64,000 nt of DNA from assembly GCF_004803635.1 (NCBI RefSeq), contig NZ_SSWX01000006.1, positions 124,001 through 188,000 of the forward strand, read 5' to 3'. The notes below the pieces were generated by a model. That model had not been told where the DNA came from. It worked only from the letters and a program-made list of their open reading frames with translations, and did no database searches. Positions 26,247 to 35,911 of the stretch are shown here, one piece after another. The DNA is from Lampropedia aestuarii (GTDB taxonomy: Bacteria; Pseudomonadota; Gammaproteobacteria; Burkholderiales; Burkholderiaceae_C). The translations under genes and the position numbers were made by a program. Within the stretch, counting starts at the first letter, position 1. Every line of letters begins with the position of its first letter.

Positions 26247-27143
26247 ATGCATGCTGTGGAGCACCTGGTGCGGCTTGAAAATGTGCTGGCACCTGCCAAA
26301 TTGAATTTGTTTTTGCACATCACAGGGGTGCGCAGCGATGGCTACCATTTATTGCAATCGGCTTTTGTGCTGATTGATTGGTATGACGTGCTGCATTTTG
26401 AGTTGCGCCCCAACTCGAATCAGATCAGCCGCGAAGACCTGACCCAGGTTTTGCCTGAGCGCGATTTGATTGTGCGGGCGGCACAGGCACTGCAACAAGC
26501 CGCAGGCGTGCAGCAGGGAGTGCATATACAAGTGGAGAAAAACATCCCAGCCGAGGCAGGCATGGGGGGCGGCTCCTCGGATGCGGCCAGCACCCTGATG
26601 GCACTCAATCGCTTATGGCAGCTCAACTGGTCTTCCGCGCGCTTGCAGCAATTGGGCTTGACTCTGGGGGCTGATGTGCCGTTTTTTATTGGCGGCACGA
26701 ATGCCTGGGTGGAAGGCATTGGCGAGCAATTGACGCCACTGACAGGAGCGCTGGCATTGCCCGAAGCGCGCATGTTGGTGGTCAAGCCTCAGGCAGGTTT
26801 ATCAACTTCTGCAATTTTTTCTGATCCTAATTTAAAACGCTCAAAAAGCTGTGCTACAATTTCATCTTTCACTGATTCACCATATGACTTTGGTTGTAAT
26901 GTGCTTCAGGAAGTAGCCGAGAGAAAATGTTCTGAGATAAAAAAATTAATTTTTTTCTTAAAACAACGAAAATTTCAGGTTACAATGACAGGCTCAGGTT
27001 CAGCGGTTTTTGCAAAGATTGATGATACAATCTCTGATGTTAAACTAAACGAAGTGTTGATGCAAATTAATACTGAGTTTATTGGCAGCAAAGCCAAGAT
27101 CTGTAAAGTTTTGTCAGTACATCCTTTTTTGGATGTGCGCTAA
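26247..27143 (+). CDS. ispE: 4-diphosphocytidyl-2-C-methyl-D-erythritol kinase, mosaic gene
   Basis: A 298-residue GHMP kinase of the MEP isoprenoid pathway. It has the APAKLNLFLHI start motif, the ATP-binding PAEAGMGGGSSDAAS loop (residues 101-115) and the MTGSGSAVFA C-terminal motif, so it looks functional. The striking feature is composition. Up to about residue 184 the codons resemble the neighbours; from about 26800 to the stop GC falls to roughly 34% (116 of 343 bases counted) with Lys-, Ser- and Ile-rich, A/T-ending codons. The frame is unbroken. This implies replacement of the 3' part by low-GC DNA. The ATG at 26247 gives the family N-terminus; Shine-Dalgarno is weak. Confidence 0.95.
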   Translation: MHAVEHLVRLENVLAPAKLNLFLHITGVRSDGYHLLQSAFVLIDWYDVLHFELRPNSNQISREDLTQVLPERDLIVRAAQALQQAAGVQQGVHIQVEKNIPAEAGMGGGSSDAASTLMALNRLWQLNWSSARLQQLGLTLGADVPFFIGGTNAWVEGIGEQLTPLTGALALPEARMLVVKPQAGLSTSAIFSDPNLKRSKSCATISSFTDSPYDFGCNVLQEVAERKCSEIKKLIFFLKQRKFQVTMTGSGSAVFAKIDDTISDVKLNEVLMQINTEFIGSKAKICKVLSVHPFLDVR

Positions 27144-27177
27144 GTTTTTAAGCATCAGAGTAATCTGGTGTTTGTGT

Positions 27178-27254
27178 AGGGGAGTCGCCAAGCTGGTTAA
27201 GGCACCGGATTTTGATTCCGGCATGCGAAGGTTCGAATCCTTCTTCCCCTGCCA
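27178..27254 (+). tRNA. tRNA-Gln(UUG)
   Basis: A 77-base cloverleaf with acceptor AGGGGAG paired to TTCCCCT, anticodon stem CCGGA/TCCGG with loop TTTTGAT (anticodon TTG), T arm GAAGG-TTCGAAT-CCTTC and an encoded CCA. It lies between ispE and prs, the standard betaproteobacterial position, and marks the end of the low-GC tract that starts in ispE. Confidence 0.95.
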
Positions 27255-27263
27255 AGTTGTATA

Positions 27264-27285
27264 AAACGCCGCTATGCGGCGTTTT
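27264..27285 (+). terminator. Rho-independent terminator after tRNA-Gln
   Basis: The stem AACGCCGC / GCGGCGTT with a three-base loop is followed by TTTT, ten bases after the tRNA 3' end. Confidence 0.8.
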
Positions 27286-27428
27286 CCTTTGGGCGTTTGT
27301 ATTGTTGCGCTGTATGTCCGATAATAACGCCTGGTGGCTTTAAATCTATCTGGATTAATGCAAGTCCAGATGCTGTCTTAAAGCTGATTGATTGCCCCGC
27401 CATCCTCCCCACGTTCTGCGGTCCTCTT

Positions 27429-28394
27429 ATGACATCCTCTCATCACCCTGATTTCATGGTGTTTACTGGCAATGCTAATCCTGGCCTTGCTGAAGAAATT
27501 GCACAGCATTTGGGAATTCAATTGGGGGCGGTGCAAGTCGGTCGTTTCTCCGATGGCGAAGTGACTGTTGAGGTCAAGCAGAACGTTCGCGCACGAGACG
27601 TGTTTGTGGTGCAGTCCACTTGTGCTCCCACCAATGACAGCTTGATGGAGTTGCTGATCATGGTCGATGCACTCAAGCGCGCATCGGCTGAGCGTATCAG
27701 TGCCGTGATTCCTTATTTTGGATACGCCCGTCAGGACCGCCGTCCACGCTCGACACGCGTGCCAATCTCTGCCAAGGTCGTTGCCGATTTGCTGCAAACC
27801 GTTGGTGTAGCACGCGTGCTGACAATGGACTTGCATGCAGACCAAATCCAAGGCTTCTTTGATATTCCGGTCGACAATATCTATGCGTCGCCAATTTTGC
27901 TCAACGACCTGAGCCAAAAGAAATACGAAGACCTGATTGTGGTCTCGCCCGATGTCGGTGGCGTAGTGCGCGCTCGTGCGCTGGCCAAAGAGCTGGGTTG
28001 TGATTTGGCCATTATTGACAAGCGCCGCCCCAAGGCCAACGTCAGCGAAGTGATGAACGTCATTGGCGATATTGAAGGCCGCAACTGTGTCGTCATGGAT
28101 GACATGATCGACACCGCAGGCACTTTGGTCAAAGCCGCAGAAGTGCTCAAAGAACGTGGTGCCAAAAGCGTGCATGCATACTGTACGCACCCGATTTTCT
28201 CGGGCCCTGCGATTGAGCGCATTGCCAATGGCGCCGCGCTGGACGAAGTGGTGGTGACCAACACCATTCCGCTGTCAGAAGCGGCTCGCAACTGCAGCAA
28301 GATTCGCCAGCTGTCAGTTGCCCCGCTGTTTGCCGAGACCATCCAGCGCATTGCGCGCGGTCAATCGGTGATGAGCCTGTTTAGCGACGACTGA
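27429..28394 (+). CDS. prs: Ribose-phosphate pyrophosphokinase (PRPP synthetase)
   Basis: A 321-residue class I PRPP synthetase, which makes PRPP from ribose 5-phosphate and ATP. Visible motifs include [27 protein letters not shown], the flexible KRRP loop and the PRPP-binding [13 protein letters not shown]. Length matches the family. The ATG at 27429 is chosen because the conserved [10 protein letters not shown] follows closely; the frame is open further upstream to 27297 without family resemblance. Confidence 0.96.
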   Translation: MTSSHHPDFMVFTGNANPGLAEEIAQHLGIQLGAVQVGRFSDGEVTVEVKQNVRARDVFVVQSTCAPTNDSLMELLIMVDALKRASAERISAVIPYFGYARQDRRPRSTRVPISAKVVADLLQTVGVARVLTMDLHADQIQGFFDIPVDNIYASPILLNDLSQKKYEDLIVVSPDVGGVVRARALAKELGCDLAIIDKRRPKANVSEVMNVIGDIEGRNCVVMDDMIDTAGTLVKAAEVLKERGAKSVHAYCTHPIFSGPAIERIANGAALDEVVVTNTIPLSEAARNCSKIRQLSVAPLFAETIQRIARGQSVMSLFSDD

Positions 28395-28408
28395 TCGCTG
28401 GTATTTTT

Positions 28409-28466
28409 GGCGCAGCTTCAAGCTGCGCCTTGTCATTTTTACCCAGCGCGGCCTTGCCGCGCTTTA
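28409..28466 (+). terminator. Two consecutive hairpins between prs and rplY
   Basis: The first stem is GGCGCAGCT / AGCTGCGCC (28409-28429), followed by TTGTCATTTTT. The second is GCGCGGC / GCCGCGC (28446-28462), followed by TTTAT. The first resembles a terminator for prs. The second lies in the rplY leader and could be part of a partial terminator or a leader structure. Confidence 0.55.
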
Positions 28467-28514
28467 TCAACCGGAGCATTGCTGGTCGCGGCATGTTCCA
28501 ATCTGGAGAAAACC

Positions 28515-29111
28515 ATGCAAGTAAATGCATTTGAACGTGAAAAGCAGGGAACGGGTGCGAGCCGCCGTCTGCGTCATTCTGGCCGCACACCTGGCATCAT
28601 CTACGGTGGTGCTGCTGAGCCACAACTAGTCGAATTCGACCACAACCCACTGTGGTTCGCATTGCAAAAAGAAGCTTTCCACTCCAGCGTACTGGACTTG
28701 GAAGTGGCTGGCAAAACACAAAAAGTGCTGTTGCGCGATGTGCAATACCACCCATACAAGCAATTGGTTTTGCACGTGGACTTCCAACGCGTGAACGAAA
28801 AAACCCGCATGAACATGAAAGTCCCAGTGCGCTTCACTGGTGGCGATGAGTCCCCAGCAGTCAAAACTGAAGGCCAGTTGATCAGCACTGTGATGACCGA
28901 GCTGGACGTGACTTGCATGCCTGCTGACTTGCCAGAAGCCATCGTAGTTGACCTGAGCAAATTGGCTAAAAACGGTGTTGTGCGTCTGCGCGACATCAAA
29001 TTGCCACGCGGCGTTGCTGCGCTGAAGCGTTTGTCTGCACAGAACCCTGTGTTGGCTACTGCCACTGCTGCTCCTGCAGCAGAAGAAGACGCAGCTCCAG
29101 CAGCTGAGTAA
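28515..29111 (+). CDS. rplY: 50S ribosomal protein L25, CTC/TL5 type
   Basis: A 198-residue protein: an N-terminal L25 5S-rRNA-binding domain ([26 protein letters not shown]) and a C-terminal CTC domain. It ends in an acidic Ala/Pro/Glu tail. The ATG at 28515 has a GGAGAA Shine-Dalgarno. It lies between prs and pth as in other Burkholderiales. Confidence 0.96.
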   Translation: MQVNAFEREKQGTGASRRLRHSGRTPGIIYGGAAEPQLVEFDHNPLWFALQKEAFHSSVLDLEVAGKTQKVLLRDVQYHPYKQLVLHVDFQRVNEKTRMNMKVPVRFTGGDESPAVKTEGQLISTVMTELDVTCMPADLPEAIVVDLSKLAKNGVVRLRDIKLPRGVAALKRLSAQNPVLATATAAPAAEEDAAPAAE

Positions 29112-29188
29112 TTGGCGCAGGCCGAATGGCCTTGGGCTTAACCAGGGCCGCTGCGGCTGATACTGCCGCTAAGCAAATGGCTGAATGC

Positions 29189-29224
29189 AAAAACCCGCTA
29201 ACATCGTATGTTGGCGGGTTTTTC
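29189..29224 (+). terminator. Rho-independent terminator after rplY
   Basis: The stem AAACCCGCTAACAT / ATGTTGGCGGGTTT with a CGT loop and one wobble pair is followed by a T-run. Confidence 0.85.
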
Positions 29225-29299
29225 TTTGTCCGCACACAGCTGCTGTGTGCCGCGCAGAGTGCTCACTGCATTGGCATTCTTGAAAAGAGTAGCGAAGTT

Positions 29300-29917
29300 A
29301 TGGCTTTGAAATTATTGGTGGGCTTGGGCAATCCGGGGCCTGAATACGAAGCGACCAGGCACAATGCTGGTTTTTGGTGGATTGACGCAGTCGCTCGCAG
29401 TAGTGGAGTGTTTTTACAACCAGAAAAAGGTTTTTTTGGCAATGTAGCTAAGGCACGCATTGCCGATCAGGCCGTCTGGCTGGTTGAGCCGATGACGTTC
29501 ATGAACCGTTCGGGCCAATCGGTGGCCGCTTTGGCGCGTTTCTACCGCATTGAGCCGCAGGAAATTCTGGTCGTGCATGACGAGCTGGATTTGCTGCCAG
29601 GGCAGGTCAAGTTGAAAAAAGGTGGCAGCCATGCTGGGCATAATGGCCTCAAAGACATCCAGGCGCAGCTCGGCAGTGCTGATTTCTGGCGGCTGCGCAT
29701 AGGCGTGGGCCATCCGGGTGTCAAAAGTGAAGTGATTAACTGGGTGCTGAAAAAACCTTCGCGTGAGGATATCGAGGCCATTGAGGTGGCCAGCGAGCGT
29801 GCGATGAGCGCCTTGCATGAGTTGGTGCAAGGTGACATGGAGTTGGCGATGCGCAAAATCCACAATACAGCCGCTGGAGTTAAAGGCCCGAAAGTGGACA
29901 AGCCCAGCCAGAGCTAG
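29300..29917 (+). CDS. pth: Peptidyl-tRNA hydrolase
   Basis: A 205-residue enzyme that releases peptides from stalled peptidyl-tRNA. The catalytic His is in [40 protein letters not shown] and [12 protein letters not shown] are the other family motifs. The start at 29300 places [12 protein letters not shown] at the N-terminus. A terminator precedes it and another follows, so it may be its own transcription unit. Confidence 0.96.
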   Translation: MALKLLVGLGNPGPEYEATRHNAGFWWIDAVARSSGVFLQPEKGFFGNVAKARIADQAVWLVEPMTFMNRSGQSVAALARFYRIEPQEILVVHDELDLLPGQVKLKKGGSHAGHNGLKDIQAQLGSADFWRLRIGVGHPGVKSEVINWVLKKPSREDIEAIEVASERAMSALHELVQGDMELAMRKIHNTAAGVKGPKVDKPSQS

Positions 29918-29928
29918 TTGGGCATGGC

Positions 29929-29967
29929 CTGCTTGAAGCAGATGCGAGCAGCTCTGCTTCGGGTTTT
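29929..29967 (+). terminator. Probable terminator after pth
   Basis: The stem GAAGCAGA / TCTGCTTC with a ten-base loop is followed by GGGTTTTT. Confidence 0.65.
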
Positions 29968-30026
29968 TCTTGGCGACTGCCCGGCAGTGGCCAGCAAGCG
30001 CAATCGAACACACAAAGGCATTGGCT

Positions 30027-31835
30027 ATGACGGCACAACAGGGGCAAACACCACAGGCGCACACGACGGAGTTTGTCGGCAAACTCGACTGGTTGCATGT
30101 GGTGCAGTGGTTGCACCAGGATGCGGTGATTGCTGCCGAAGCGGCGCAGCACACGATTGCGCGCTTTTCGCGTGCCGAGAGCGCGCAAAATCCTCTGGTG
30201 CGTTTGGCTGCCATTGGCCTGGCAAAGGCCGACGGCAGCGGTGTGCTGAATCTGGATGAACTCTCGGCCTTTGTCGCCAGGCGTGCCCAATGCGAATTTG
30301 TCACCATCGATCCGCTCAAAGCCGATGTGGGCCGCATTGCTGAGGTCATGGGCGCAGCTTATGCGAGCCGCTACCAGGTGCTGCCTATCAAGGTGCTGGC
30401 ACATGAAGTGGTGATTGCCACCAGCGAGCCTTTTGCGATCGACTGGGTGCGTGAGATTGAGCGCCAAGCAAGGCGCACGGTGCGGGTGGTGATGGCCAAT
30501 CCGCTAGAGTTGAAAAAATACATCGGCGAATTCTATGCACTGGCCAGCTCGGTCAGCTTTGCGCAAAAGACCGGCAGTAGCAGCAATAGCTCTTTGGCCA
30601 GTTTTGAGCAATTGGTCGAGTTGGGCAAAGGCAATAAAGCCCTGGATGCGAACGACCAGGGCGTGGTGCGCGTGGTGGAATGGCTGTGGCAATACGCGTT
30701 TGACCAGCGCGCCAGTGACATCCATTTGGAGCCACGGCGAGAGCAGGGCGCCATTCGCTTTCGCATCGACGGCGTGCTGCACACGGTCTACCAGATGCCT
30801 ATTGGGGTGCTGAACGCAATGATTGCCCGCGTCAAATTGCTGGGCCGCATCGACGTAGTGGAAAAACGCCGCCCACAAGACGGCCGAATCAAAACCCGCA
30901 GCACCAACGGTGAAGAGATCGAGATGCGGTTGTCGACCTTGCCAACGGCCTTTGGCGAGAAAATGGTGATGCGGATTTTTGACCCAGGCAATACGATCAA
31001 AAGCCTGCCTGAGCTGGGTTTTACACCGCATGATGGGCGTCGCTGGGAGGAGCTGATTCATAAGCCGCACGGTATTATTTTGGTCACCGGCCCGACTGGC
31101 TCGGGCAAAACCACGACGCTGTATTCGACGCTCAAGCGGGTTGCCACCGATGAGGTCAATGTCAGCACCGTGGAAGACCCGATCGAGATGATCGAGGCCA
31201 GCTTCAACCAAACCCAGGTGCAGCCGCAAATTGATTTCAATTTCGCCGAAGGACTGCGGGCCTTGATGCGCCAGGACCCAGACATCATCATGGTCGGCGA
31301 AATCCGTGATCTGGAAACTGCCGAGATGGCAATCCAGGCGGCACTGACTGGGCATTTGGTGTTCTCCACCTTGCACACCAATGATGCGCCATCGGCAGTC
31401 ACCCGTTTGATGGAGCTGGGTGTGCCTGCCTATTTGATCAATGCCACGTTGCTGGGCGTGCTGGCCCAGCGCCTGGTGCGAACCTTATGCAAAAACTGCA
31501 AAGAGCCCGATGAAGGCTTTGAGGTGGCGACTTTGGAGGAGGCTGTCAAGCCCTGGAGGTTCAATCTGGAGGGCAGGAAGATCATGCCCTACAAGCCAGT
31601 CGGCTGCACCGAATGCCGTATGAGCGGCTATCGTGGCCGCCTGGGACTTTATGAGTTGCTCACAGTGAACGGCCAGGTGCGCGAGCAGATTCATGCGCAA
31701 CTGGTTTTGCCCCAGTTTCGCCGTGAAGCAGCTGCCGCTGGCATGCGGCCTCTGCGTTTGTCGGGCGCGCAAAAAGTTGTCGATGGCACCACGACGTTGG
31801 AGGAGGTGTTGATGTCAACGCCAGAGCCGGGGTGA
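30027..31835 (+). CDS. GspE/PulE-family secretion ATPase
   Basis: A 602-residue hexameric ATPase of the type II secretion/type IV pilus class. Residues about 1-190 are the N-terminal regulatory domain. The catalytic part has SDIHLEPRR, Walker A GPTGSGKTTT, the Asp box TVEDPIE, Walker B DIIMVGEIRD, and a zinc-binding CKNC...CTEC pair near residues 485-525. It is distinct from PilB in having its own N-terminal region and lies upstream of pilT and pilU, so a role in type IV pilus dynamics is likely but unproven. The start at 30027 is chosen over 29970 by context. Confidence 0.9.
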   Translation: MTAQQGQTPQAHTTEFVGKLDWLHVVQWLHQDAVIAAEAAQHTIARFSRAESAQNPLVRLAAIGLAKADGSGVLNLDELSAFVARRAQCEFVTIDPLKADVGRIAEVMGAAYASRYQVLPIKVLAHEVVIATSEPFAIDWVREIERQARRTVRVVMANPLELKKYIGEFYALASSVSFAQKTGSSSNSSLASFEQLVELGKGNKALDANDQGVVRVVEWLWQYAFDQRASDIHLEPRREQGAIRFRIDGVLHTVYQMPIGVLNAMIARVKLLGRIDVVEKRRPQDGRIKTRSTNGEEIEMRLSTLPTAFGEKMVMRIFDPGNTIKSLPELGFTPHDGRRWEELIHKPHGIILVTGPTGSGKTTTLYSTLKRVATDEVNVSTVEDPIEMIEASFNQTQVQPQIDFNFAEGLRALMRQDPDIIMVGEIRDLETAEMAIQAALTGHLVFSTLHTNDAPSAVTRLMELGVPAYLINATLLGVLAQRLVRTLCKNCKEPDEGFEVATLEEAVKPWRFNLEGRKIMPYKPVGCTECRMSGYRGRLGLYELLTVNGQVREQIHAQLVLPQFRREAAAAGMRPLRLSGAQKVVDGTTTLEEVLMSTPEPG

Positions 31836-31966
31836 TGGAGCTTTTGGAGTAGGTGCGGTTTTTCTGCTGGAAATAACGCATGAATGATTGGTGCGCTGGT
31901 AATCAGTTGTGATAATGCTTCCCAGGCAGCTGCATGGTTTGTAATCAATGAATTGAAAGTGACGTA

Positions 31967-33010
31967 ATGGATATCGCTCAGCTATTGGCATTCAGTGTTA
32001 AGAACAAGGCCTCTGACTTGCACTTGTCTGCAGGCTTGCCGCCCATGATTCGTGTCAATGGCGATGTGCGCCGCATCAACGTGGAGCCACTGGATCACAG
32101 AACGGTGTTTGCGATGGTCTATGACATCATGACCGACTCGCAACGCAAAACATATGAAGAGTTTCTGGAGGTCGACTTCTCTTTTGAGATCGATGGGCTG
32201 GCGCGTTTTCGTGTCAACGCGTTCAACCAGAACCGCGGTGCGGCGGCGGTGCTGAGGACCATTCCCAGCAAGGTGCTGAGCCTGGAGCAGCTCAATGCGC
32301 CCAAGATTTTTGGCGATCTGGCCTTGAAGCCGCGTGGTTTGGTGCTGGTGACAGGTCCAACTGGCTCGGGTAAATCGACAACGCTTGCTGCGATGATCAA
32401 CCACCTCAATGAAGCCGAATACGGCCACATTCTGACGGTGGAAGACCCGATTGAATTTGTGCATGAGTCCAAGAAATGCCTGATTAACCAGCGTGAAGTC
32501 GGTCCAATGACGCACTCGTTTACGGCGGCGCTGCGCTCGGCCTTGCGGGAAGACCCTGACGCTATTTTGGTGGGCGAATTGCGTGACTTGGAAACGATTC
32601 GCTTGGCGTTGACGGCGGCTGAAACAGGCCACTTGGTGTTTGGAACCTTGCACACCTCCAGTGCAGCCAAAACCATTGACCGTATCATTGACGTGTTTCC
32701 AGCCGAAGAAAAAGAGATGGTGCGCTCGATGCTGTCGGAGTCGCTTGAGGCCGTGATCTCGCAAACCTTGCTCAAAACCAAGGATGGCACAGGCCGCGTG
32801 GCCGCGCACGAGATCATGCTGGGCACACCAGCGATTCGCAACCTGATTCGCGAGGCCAAAGTCGCGCAGATGTACTCGACCATGCAGACCAGCCAAAGCA
32901 TGGGCATGCAAACCCTCGATCAGAATCTGATTGAGCTGGTGCGCCGCAATGTCATCAGTGCCAAGGATGCGCGCTTCAAAGCCAAGAACCCCGATAACTT
33001 CCCCATCTAA
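31967..33010 (+). CDS. pilT: Type IV pilus retraction ATPase PilT
   Basis: A 347-residue protein. DIAQLLAFSVKNKASDLHLS and PPMIRVNGDV form the N-terminal domain. Walker A is GPTGSGKSTT and Walker B DAILVGELRDLET. The retraction-specific AIRNLIRE motif is present (PAIRNLIREAKVAQMYS). It powers pilus disassembly and twitching. It begins a compact set with the cNMP-domain gene and pilU. Confidence 0.97.
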   Translation: MDIAQLLAFSVKNKASDLHLSAGLPPMIRVNGDVRRINVEPLDHRTVFAMVYDIMTDSQRKTYEEFLEVDFSFEIDGLARFRVNAFNQNRGAAAVLRTIPSKVLSLEQLNAPKIFGDLALKPRGLVLVTGPTGSGKSTTLAAMINHLNEAEYGHILTVEDPIEFVHESKKCLINQREVGPMTHSFTAALRSALREDPDAILVGELRDLETIRLALTAAETGHLVFGTLHTSSAAKTIDRIIDVFPAEEKEMVRSMLSESLEAVISQTLLKTKDGTGRVAAHEIMLGTPAIRNLIREAKVAQMYSTMQTSQSMGMQTLDQNLIELVRRNVISAKDARFKAKNPDNFPI

Positions 33011-33040
33011 GCGGCTCGCAGCCCGCAAGGAGTCTGGCAA

Positions 33041-33691
33041 GTGTGGTGGCGTCGTAACAATCAACCTGAGCAGACTGGCAGCGACAGTGCTGCTGCTGCT
33101 GCTGAGGTTCGTCCTGCCGTGCCATTGGACGATGAGTTCGCGTACTTGCAGTCAATGGTCGATGGGCGTATGACGGCGCAAGAGCTGGTCATTCCCTGGC
33201 GGGTGCGGGCCCAGGAGTTGGGCGCGCGCAGCTTGGCGTTGGGGCGCGGCGTGGCGTTGCTGCAAGAGGCCTGGTCGTACCAAGGACCGAATCAGCCGTT
33301 TGGTCGCGAAGAGTTATTGGTGATGGGGCCATTTTTTGAGTATTACGCACTAGCTGCTGGTCTGCACATCGTGCACCAGAGCGAATATGGAGACTATATG
33401 CTGGTGCAGCTCACCGGCGTGATTGCGGTTGAACGTGCGCAAACAGCCGGGCCGCCAGTGCGCATGGCACAGACCAACATTGGCGATGTGATTGGTGAGA
33501 TGTCATTGCTCGACCAGGGCCAGCGCTTTTCTTCTTGCGTGACACTCACGCCGTGCGATGTGGCCGTGCTCACACGCGCAGGGCTGGAGCGCATGTTGGC
33601 CGAGCAGCCACTGATGGCCGCAAACGTGTTGTTGATGCTGGCGCGCAAGTTGTCGATTCGTTTGCGCTCAATCAGTGCCAAAATCCGCTAA
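33041..33691 (+). CDS. Cyclic-nucleotide-binding-domain protein between pilT and pilU
   Basis: A 216-residue protein. Residues about 75-210 form a CAP/CRP-type cNMP-binding fold: MLVQLTGVIAVER, the phosphate-cassette-like GDVIGEMSLLDQGQRFSSCVT and LMLARKLSIRLR. No helix-turn-helix is visible, so it is probably a ligand sensor and not a DNA-binding regulator. The start is GTG at 33041 with AAGGAG eight bases upstream. It sits 30 bases after pilT and 81 before pilU, which suggests second-messenger control of pilus retraction. The ligand is unknown. Confidence 0.88.
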   Translation: MWWRRNNQPEQTGSDSAAAAAEVRPAVPLDDEFAYLQSMVDGRMTAQELVIPWRVRAQELGARSLALGRGVALLQEAWSYQGPNQPFGREELLVMGPFFEYYALAAGLHIVHQSEYGDYMLVQLTGVIAVERAQTAGPPVRMAQTNIGDVIGEMSLLDQGQRFSSCVTLTPCDVAVLTRAGLERMLAEQPLMAANVLLMLARKLSIRLRSISAKIR

Positions 33692-33772
33692 ATGCTGCGG
33701 TTGGCGCTTGTTGGGCTGATCAGCAATGTATGAGATGGACGAACAAGTCCTAGCGATTCAATCTGAAGGGAC

Positions 33773-34915
33773 ATGAGTATGGAGAGAGACCAGGCCAGTA
33801 AATTCATCAACGACTTGCTGCGTTTGATGGTCAGTAGAAATGGCAGTGATTTGTTTATCACCGCCGATTTCCCCCCAGCCATCAAGGTCGATGGCAAAGT
33901 GACCAAAGTCTCACAGCAGGCCTTGACGCCGGCCCATACGATGGCCTTGGCACGCTCGATCATGAGCGACAAGCAAGCCGCAGAATTCGAGCGCACCAAA
34001 GAAGCCAATTTTGCGATTGCGCCTGCCAGTGTCGGGCGCTTTCGGGTCAATACCTTCATGCAGCAAGGCCATGTTGGCATGGTGCTGCGGGTGATTCCGC
34101 TGGAAATCCCCACCATTGACGCGCTGGGCTTGCCGCAAGTGACCAAAGACATTGCGATGCAAAAGCGTGGTTTGTGCATTCTGGTGGGCGCGACGGGCTC
34201 AGGCAAATCGACCTCGCTGGCGGCAATGGTGGATTGGCGCAACCAGCATTCGTTTGGCCACATCGTCACGATTGAAGACCCGATCGAATTTGTGCATGCG
34301 CATAAAAACTGCGTGATCACCCAGCGCGAGGTTGGCCTGGATACGGATTCGTGGGAGGCTGCGCTGAAAAACTCGCTGCGCCAGGCGCCCGATGTGATTT
34401 TGATGGGCGAGATACGTGACCGTGAGACCATGGAGCACGCCATTGCCTTCTCGGAAACCGGGCATTTGTGTTTGGCCACATTGCACGCCAACAGCGCCAA
34501 CCAGGCGATGGACCGGATCGTCAACTTCTTTCCTGAAGAGCGCCGCGCGCAGCTGCTGATGGATTTGTCTCTGAACCTGCGCGCGATTGTCTCGCAGCGC
34601 CTGTTGCCGCGCCAGGACGGCAAAGGCCGTGTCGCAGCGTTGGAAATTCTGATCAATAGCCCGCGCATTGCCGATTTGATTTTCAAAGGCGAGGTCAGCG
34701 AAATCAAGGAAGCGATGAAACTCAGCCGCAACCATGGCATGCAAACCTTCGACCAGGCCTTGTTTGACCTGTTTGAGGGCAATCTGGTCAGCTACGAGGA
34801 TGCGCTGCGCAATGCCGATTCGGTCAATGATTTGCGCCTGCAAATCAAACTGCACAGCGCGCGTGGGCGCTCCAGCAACCTCAGCGCCGGCACCGAACAC
34901 TTATCGGTGGTGTAA
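33773..34915 (+). CDS. pilU: Type IV pilus retraction ATPase PilU
   Basis: A 380-residue PilT paralogue. It has SDLFITADFPPAIKVDG, Walker A GATGSGKSTS, Walker B DVILMGEIRDRET and the C-terminal HGMQTFDQALFDLFEG. PilU works with PilT for force-dependent retraction. The start has GAAGGG just upstream. The TAA stop overlaps the ATG of the dehydrogenase gene by one base. Confidence 0.96.
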   Translation: MSMERDQASKFINDLLRLMVSRNGSDLFITADFPPAIKVDGKVTKVSQQALTPAHTMALARSIMSDKQAAEFERTKEANFAIAPASVGRFRVNTFMQQGHVGMVLRVIPLEIPTIDALGLPQVTKDIAMQKRGLCILVGATGSGKSTSLAAMVDWRNQHSFGHIVTIEDPIEFVHAHKNCVITQREVGLDTDSWEAALKNSLRQAPDVILMGEIRDRETMEHAIAFSETGHLCLATLHANSANQAMDRIVNFFPEERRAQLLMDLSLNLRAIVSQRLLPRQDGKGRVAALEILINSPRIADLIFKGEVSEIKEAMKLSRNHGMQTFDQALFDLFEGNLVSYEDALRNADSVNDLRLQIKLHSARGRSSNLSAGTEHLSVV

Positions 34916-35901
34916 TGGCCACTTTGCCCTTTTCTCAGTCCCAGATTTGTACCTCTATGACAGCACAGACGCCCTCTATCAACACCCGCCCATATCCCAG
35001 CAGCAGCAGCGCCAAAGTGGCCTTCATTGGCTTAGGGGTCATGGGCTATCCCATGGCCGGCCATTTGGCCGCCGCTGGCCATGAGGTCGTGGTCTATAAC
35101 CGCACACGTGCCAAGGCACAGCAATGGGTTGAAGAGTTCGCTGCAGTGCAGGCCAAAGTGGCGTTTGCTGATACACCGGAAGCCGCAGCCAAAGACGCCG
35201 ATATCGTATTCGGTTGCGTGGGCAATGACGATGATTTGCGCGCTGTGACCATCGGTGCTGGCGGCGCTTTTGCTGGCATGAAGCGCGGTGCGATCTATGT
35301 CGATCACACGACAGCTTCTGCCGATGTGGCGCGCGAGCTGTACGCCGCAGCCAAGGCCCAAGGCCTGCAGTTTATCGATGCCCCGGTCTCCGGCGGTCAG
35401 GCCGGTGCGCAAAACGGCCAGTTGACCGTGATGTGTGGCGGTGACCAGGAGGTTTTTGACCACGTTGCGCCAGTGGCCCAGGCATTCTCGCGCGCGTTCA
35501 CCTTGCTGGGTGGATCAGGTGCTGGGCAGTTGGCCAAAATGGTCAACCAAATTGCCATTGCGGGAGTGGTGCAAGGCCTGTCAGAGGCTGTGGCGTTTGC
35601 GATGCAAGCTGGCTTGGATGTGCCTGCGGTGATCGACGTCATCAGCAAAGGCGCAGCGCAAAGCTGGCAAATGGAAAACCGCGCCAAAACCATGGCGCAA
35701 GGCCAGTTTGAATTCGGTTTTGCTGTGGACTGGATGCGCAAAGACTTGGGGCTGGTGCTGGAGGAGGGCCGCCGTAATGGCGCGCACCTGCCTGTTACGG
35801 CCTTGGTGGACCAGTTTTACTCTGACGTGCAGGCCATGGGCGGACAGCGCTGGGACACCTCCAGCCTGATCGCACGCTTGGTCAAGCCGGCTGCGAAGTA
35901 A
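34915..35901 (+). CDS. NAD(P)-dependent beta-hydroxyacid dehydrogenase
   Basis: A 328-residue protein of the 3-hydroxyisobutyrate dehydrogenase/tartronate semialdehyde reductase family. Near residue 35 is the Rossmann motif KVAFIGLGVMGYPMAGHL. DAPVSGGQAGAQNGQLTVM is the substrate-binding loop and AGQLAKMVNQIAI contains the catalytic Lys region. The first 32 residues are an unconserved extension, so a start at 34957 is possible. It overlaps pilU by one base and often follows pilU in this group, although no link to pili is known. Confidence 0.92.
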   Translation: MATLPFSQSQICTSMTAQTPSINTRPYPSSSSAKVAFIGLGVMGYPMAGHLAAAGHEVVVYNRTRAKAQQWVEEFAAVQAKVAFADTPEAAAKDADIVFGCVGNDDDLRAVTIGAGGAFAGMKRGAIYVDHTTASADVARELYAAAKAQGLQFIDAPVSGGQAGAQNGQLTVMCGGDQEVFDHVAPVAQAFSRAFTLLGGSGAGQLAKMVNQIAIAGVVQGLSEAVAFAMQAGLDVPAVIDVISKGAAQSWQMENRAKTMAQGQFEFGFAVDWMRKDLGLVLEEGRRNGAHLPVTALVDQFYSDVQAMGGQRWDTSSLIARLVKPAAK

Positions 35902-35911
35902 GGGGCTTGCC

